From: Spirodela intermedia | Lineage: Eukaryota; Streptophyta; Magnoliopsida; Alismatales; Araceae | DNA: 64,000 bases | Direction: 5' to 3' | Assembly (NCBI GenBank): GCA_902729315.2 | Contig: LR746274.1 | Coordinates: 3,189,037-3,253,036 of the forward strand | Shown: positions 60,893 through 64,000 of the stretch, piece by piece | Position numbering within the stretch: the first letter of the stretch is position 1 | Layout of the letters: each line of letters begins with the position of its first letter | Made by a program: the position numbers and the translations under genes | Notes under the pieces: model-generated | The model's database searches: none | Told to the model about the DNA's origin: nothing | The model's input: the letters and a program-made list of their open reading frames with translations, nothing else

Positions 60893-63413
60893 TCAGGAGA
60901 CAGCCACGAGACTCCTGTTTGAGTCCCTCGAGGCCGCCATCTCTTCCAGATGTCTCCATGCGGCATCACGCTTTGACTTCATCCCCTCGTCGTCAGCCTG
61001 ATCCCGCTGAAACTTCTCCAAGCACTCGTCAAATAGGCTGGAATCCTGGTTTGAGAAGAACCTGCGGGTAGTTAGAGAGAGATTCCGCACTACCAGGTTC
61101 CAGTGGGTCTTGTTCCTCTCCAGCGCGGGGAAGACGATGGGCAACACCACCTCGTGGTTTTGCTTTATCAGGCCGCTGATGTGGTCGTTGTTCCACAGCA
61201 GTAGGGCCCTCTCGGCCACCTGTTCATCCAGGAACGGGTAGTCTCAGGAGGAAGCACTCGAGAAGAAAAGATGAATGAACCTTCCTAATATGCAGAGATT
61301 CGATGGCATGTTCAGTCTTAGCGGATTGTAAATAATTTTTAGATGGTAAAGAAAATAATTTTTACATGGCATGAAAAATCATGTTTTCATTCGACAGTCC
61401 AGTGTTTTTCTAATTTAATATCTAACTAAATGTAGGTCCATGATCGCATTTCTTTTATCTAGATTCTAAAAAAATATCATTTTGTTCTACTTTAGACTGA
61501 ATCACCGGGACTTAATACAGTGGGCCTTCCGATCAAGCATGAGATGGATTTATAGACTGTTGATCCTCTTGATCCTCACTAAGCACATTCCCCTCTTGAT
61601 CCTCTTGCTGACCTAGGCTTAAAGGCACACCGTTTTATTTATTTTTTATTTTGAATAATTAGGCATTCTATGATAGCTCACATTTCAGGAATAAATTGAT
61701 CCCAACCTTGGAGATATCAAATCAATAACTAGTACACAAAGCGCCCTGGTTATGGCCCAGTGGAACAGGCCACAGCTCAAGAAGCCACAAGGACCAAGAA
61801 CGAGCATACTTCTCCTATTCCAACAGGAACCCACATTGACGACAGAACTAAATTCTGAAGAGAAACATTTTGACGAAGAAGATGATGCAAATTCACATTT
61901 TTCCGCATCATTCAGCATGAAGGAAATGAACCCCATTGAACCAAAACGGGGCTAATACCTTGGGAACTAAATTTTGTGAGAGATTATAAGAAAATATTAC
62001 GAGCAAAACCCTTCTGGGACAGGCTCATAGATTCTTCTCCGATCAGGAGTGAATAGATGATGAATGTACAGATGTCTCTGCTATTTACCCAATTCTCCCA
62101 GAATCCTGACACTGCGTTGACTTATCGCTGAATAAAAAATAGGAAAATAGATGTAGAAAAATAGAAAATACACACACACACACAGAGATGTATATGCATG
62201 ATGATTGGGACTGTGAAGGAGAATAACTTGAATAACCAGAGAGAATTCGTGAAGTTTCCAGTACCTGGGAATGGAGACTGTTCAAGCAGCGAGCAATCTG
62301 GCAGAACAGTGGCACCATGCAGCTCTCAAACTCTGCCGGCTGGGTCATCTCCAGGATTTCCTCCATCTCCCCCAAGAACATCACCTCCTTGGAGCTGTTC
62401 GTCACGGGCCAATACTTCAGCAAGCCCCTGATGATGGCCACAGCAAGGTTGCTGTCCTTCTCCATGAACTGGGTGATGCAATAGGACAGCTGCTGGTGGT
62501 AGGCCCCCATGGACTTGGGCTTGTGGAGAGGGATAAGAGCCCTGACGAGGAACAGCTTGTGCTCGTCTTTGAGCGGCAGGGCGAAACCGTTGATGATGCT
62601 TCCGAGAATCTCCAGGATCTCTGCAATCCCGTTGTGCCTCTCGGTTTCAAAGATGAACTGGTAGAAGATGTTGTTGATGGCCTTCCTGATGAACGGGCGA
62701 TGGGCCATGAACTTGCCGTAGATGCGGTGGAGCACCATCTTCAGGCAATCCCTCTCTCTGGGATCCTCAGAGTCGAAGAGATCGAGCAGTCTGAGGACGA
62801 AGGACTGATCTATGAATCTCTTCGCCATTTTTGTGTCAGTTTCAGGTGATGCGACAAACAGCAGGAAGAATTCGTATACCAGCTGCAGATGGGGCCATCC
62901 CGGGTCCATCGCGGGCTCCTCATCTTCGAGGTCGAAGGTCTCCGGGACCTTGATTTCACGGGGCGGAGAGGCGGTTGCCCTAAAAAGGTTGCAGGAGACC
63001 ATCTTCATGACCTCCTGCACGACCACCTCGGGGAACTTCCCGCCGGCGGAAGCGACGTAGTCGACAAGCTCACGAAGAACACCTCGCTTGGTTTCCTTCT
63101 CCTGGAGATCCTTCGTCGGATCGGTGAAGTCGAAGACCACGCAGCAGAGATTGAGCTTTCTGACAAACAGGCTGTGTTTCTCGGGGGCTGAAACATCTCC
63201 GAATCTTGTCAGCACATCTGTGGAAGGAAATCCAGGGTTTCCATCCGCCTGGTCGTCGGCCACTGGATTAGAGATCGGCTGGAGATTGTCCACAAGCTTG
63301 GAATCTCGGGTTCTTGCGCCGGCGGAGGCGTTCGCTCTACCGCCCGAATCCTTGCCATGCTCTCCGGATCTTGAAGACTTCCTCGGAAGCCGCCCGAGAA
63401 TCTGCTTAATCAT
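60893..63413 (-). CDS. PP2A regulatory subunit B' (B56 family), 2 coding exons
   Basis: B56 proteins target the PP2A core enzyme to substrates in cytoplasm and nucleus. Coding exons: 62265-63413 and 60893-61219, joined in phase (exon 1 ends CLNSLHSQ, exon 2 begins [14 protein letters not shown]), giving 491 residues, normal for plant B'. The N-terminus [14 protein letters not shown] is a common plant B' start. The B56 HEAT-like superhelix covers about residue 90 to near the end, with [49 protein letters not shown] and [20 protein letters not shown]. The His-Arg of HRIYGKF and the Arg of AHRPF correspond to residues that line the LxxIxE-motif pocket in human B56, so docking should be retained. 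The single intron (61220-62264) has a GTAC donor and CAG acceptor. Alternative read-through of the donor yields an unrelated short tail and is unlikely. Confidence 0.96.
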
Positions 63414-63593
63414 GAGAGCTGCGGGGAAGCCGATCCCTAGAAGATGATACGAACACCTCTCGATTCCCTCCCGTTGCCAGTTTCAGACTCCTCCAGGGGG
63501 AAATCAAGCTCCAATTCGATCGAGAACGACGCCCTTTTCACCCAAATTCTAACCAATAAACTGGAGAGAAACTCCTTCCGATCCAAACGCAGA

Positions 63594-63631
<38 letters not shown>

Positions 63632-63665
63632 CGACGACGACGATGATGGTGATGATGATGATGAT
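63594..63665. repeat. GAT trinucleotide microsatellite in the phosphatase leader
   Basis: About 24 triplets, mostly GAT with an internal block of GAC and one GGT. It lies about 180 bases upstream of the B' start codon, so it is transcribed as an ATC repeat if the leader covers it. On the sense strand it contains no ATG. Confidence 0.9.
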
Positions 63666-64000
63666 AGAAGGGGAGGGAGGCGGCCCCAATCTGATCAACA
63701 GGAAATAAGAATCCGAGGGAAGAAATCCGTTCTAGAGCAGGCGAGCCCTCCTAAAATCTTCATCTCATTCCTTCACACAGCAGAAAGAGATCCGCAGGAG
63801 AAGAAGCGCCTGAAAATCGAGAACCAGGGTAGAGCAAGAGAGAGAGAGAGAGAGCTCCCTGCGGGTGGAAGATCAGAAAGGAATCACCGGAAGAACAGAT
63901 CCTGAAAGGGGGCGAAAATCCGAAGCCAACAATAAAAATCCACCTCAACCCCACAACAATCAGGCAGAGAAGATAAGAATCTAGTGAGAGAAGAGAGGAA

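Noticed and set aside
60528-61001. Plus-strand frame of 157 codons beside the phosphatase gene
   Set aside because: It overlaps the antisense of the B' last exon and reads without any family resemblance; it is a shadow frame.
62271-62849. Plus-strand frame of 192 codons
   Set aside because: Entirely antisense to the well-supported B' first exon.
1-64000. tRNA or rRNA genes
   Set aside because: No cloverleaf-type sequence with A and B boxes and no rRNA motif was noticed; a covariance-model search would be needed to exclude them fully.

Overview
The window is nuclear DNA from a flowering plant. Every confident gene has spliceosomal introns and belongs to a plant family, and the rest is dominated by decayed Copia- and Gypsy-type LTR retrotransposons. 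The exons are strongly GC-rich, the introns and transposon fields AT-rich, and the gene flanks carry many long CT/GA tracts. This suits a monocot better than a typical eudicot, but the species cannot be named from the sequence.

Layout. 1-3.1 kb: CT-rich upstream DNA with an AT-rich microsatellite. 3.1-5.3 kb (+): five-exon remorin. About 6-13.4 kb: AT-rich, holding a decayed Copia element and an 85-bp tandem repeat. 14.1-19.7 kb (-): 14-exon auxin response factor of the ARF6/ARF8 class, complete from B3 to PB1 and with an intact miR167 target site; its leader appears to reach about 21 kb. 21-27 kb: no recognised gene, several tandem repeats. 27.2-29.5 kb (-): small conserved plant protein of about 91 residues, including a predicted 18-nt microexon. 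31-53 kb: transposon field with a chromodomain Gypsy remnant, a second Copia remnant, an LTR with primer-binding site, and three copies (one inverted) of a 1.7-1.9 kb noncoding repeat. 53.2-55.3 kb (-): single-exon BAHD acyltransferase whose frame continues into a proline-rich tail of about 240 residues. 55.3-60.9 kb: mostly intergenic. 60.9-63.4 kb (-): two-exon PP2A B' (B56) subunit with a GAT repeat in its leader.

The genes look like unrelated neighbours: auxin transcription, membrane nanodomain organisation, phosphatase targeting and specialised acylation. The most unusual objects are the BAHD/proline-rich fusion built on a 30-bp minisatellite with an apparent homopolymer frameshift near its end, the inverted copies of the noncoding repeat, and the non-standard splicing (a GC-AG intron and an 18-nt exon). 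Exon borders come from reading splice sites and family alignment from memory; no transcript evidence was available.
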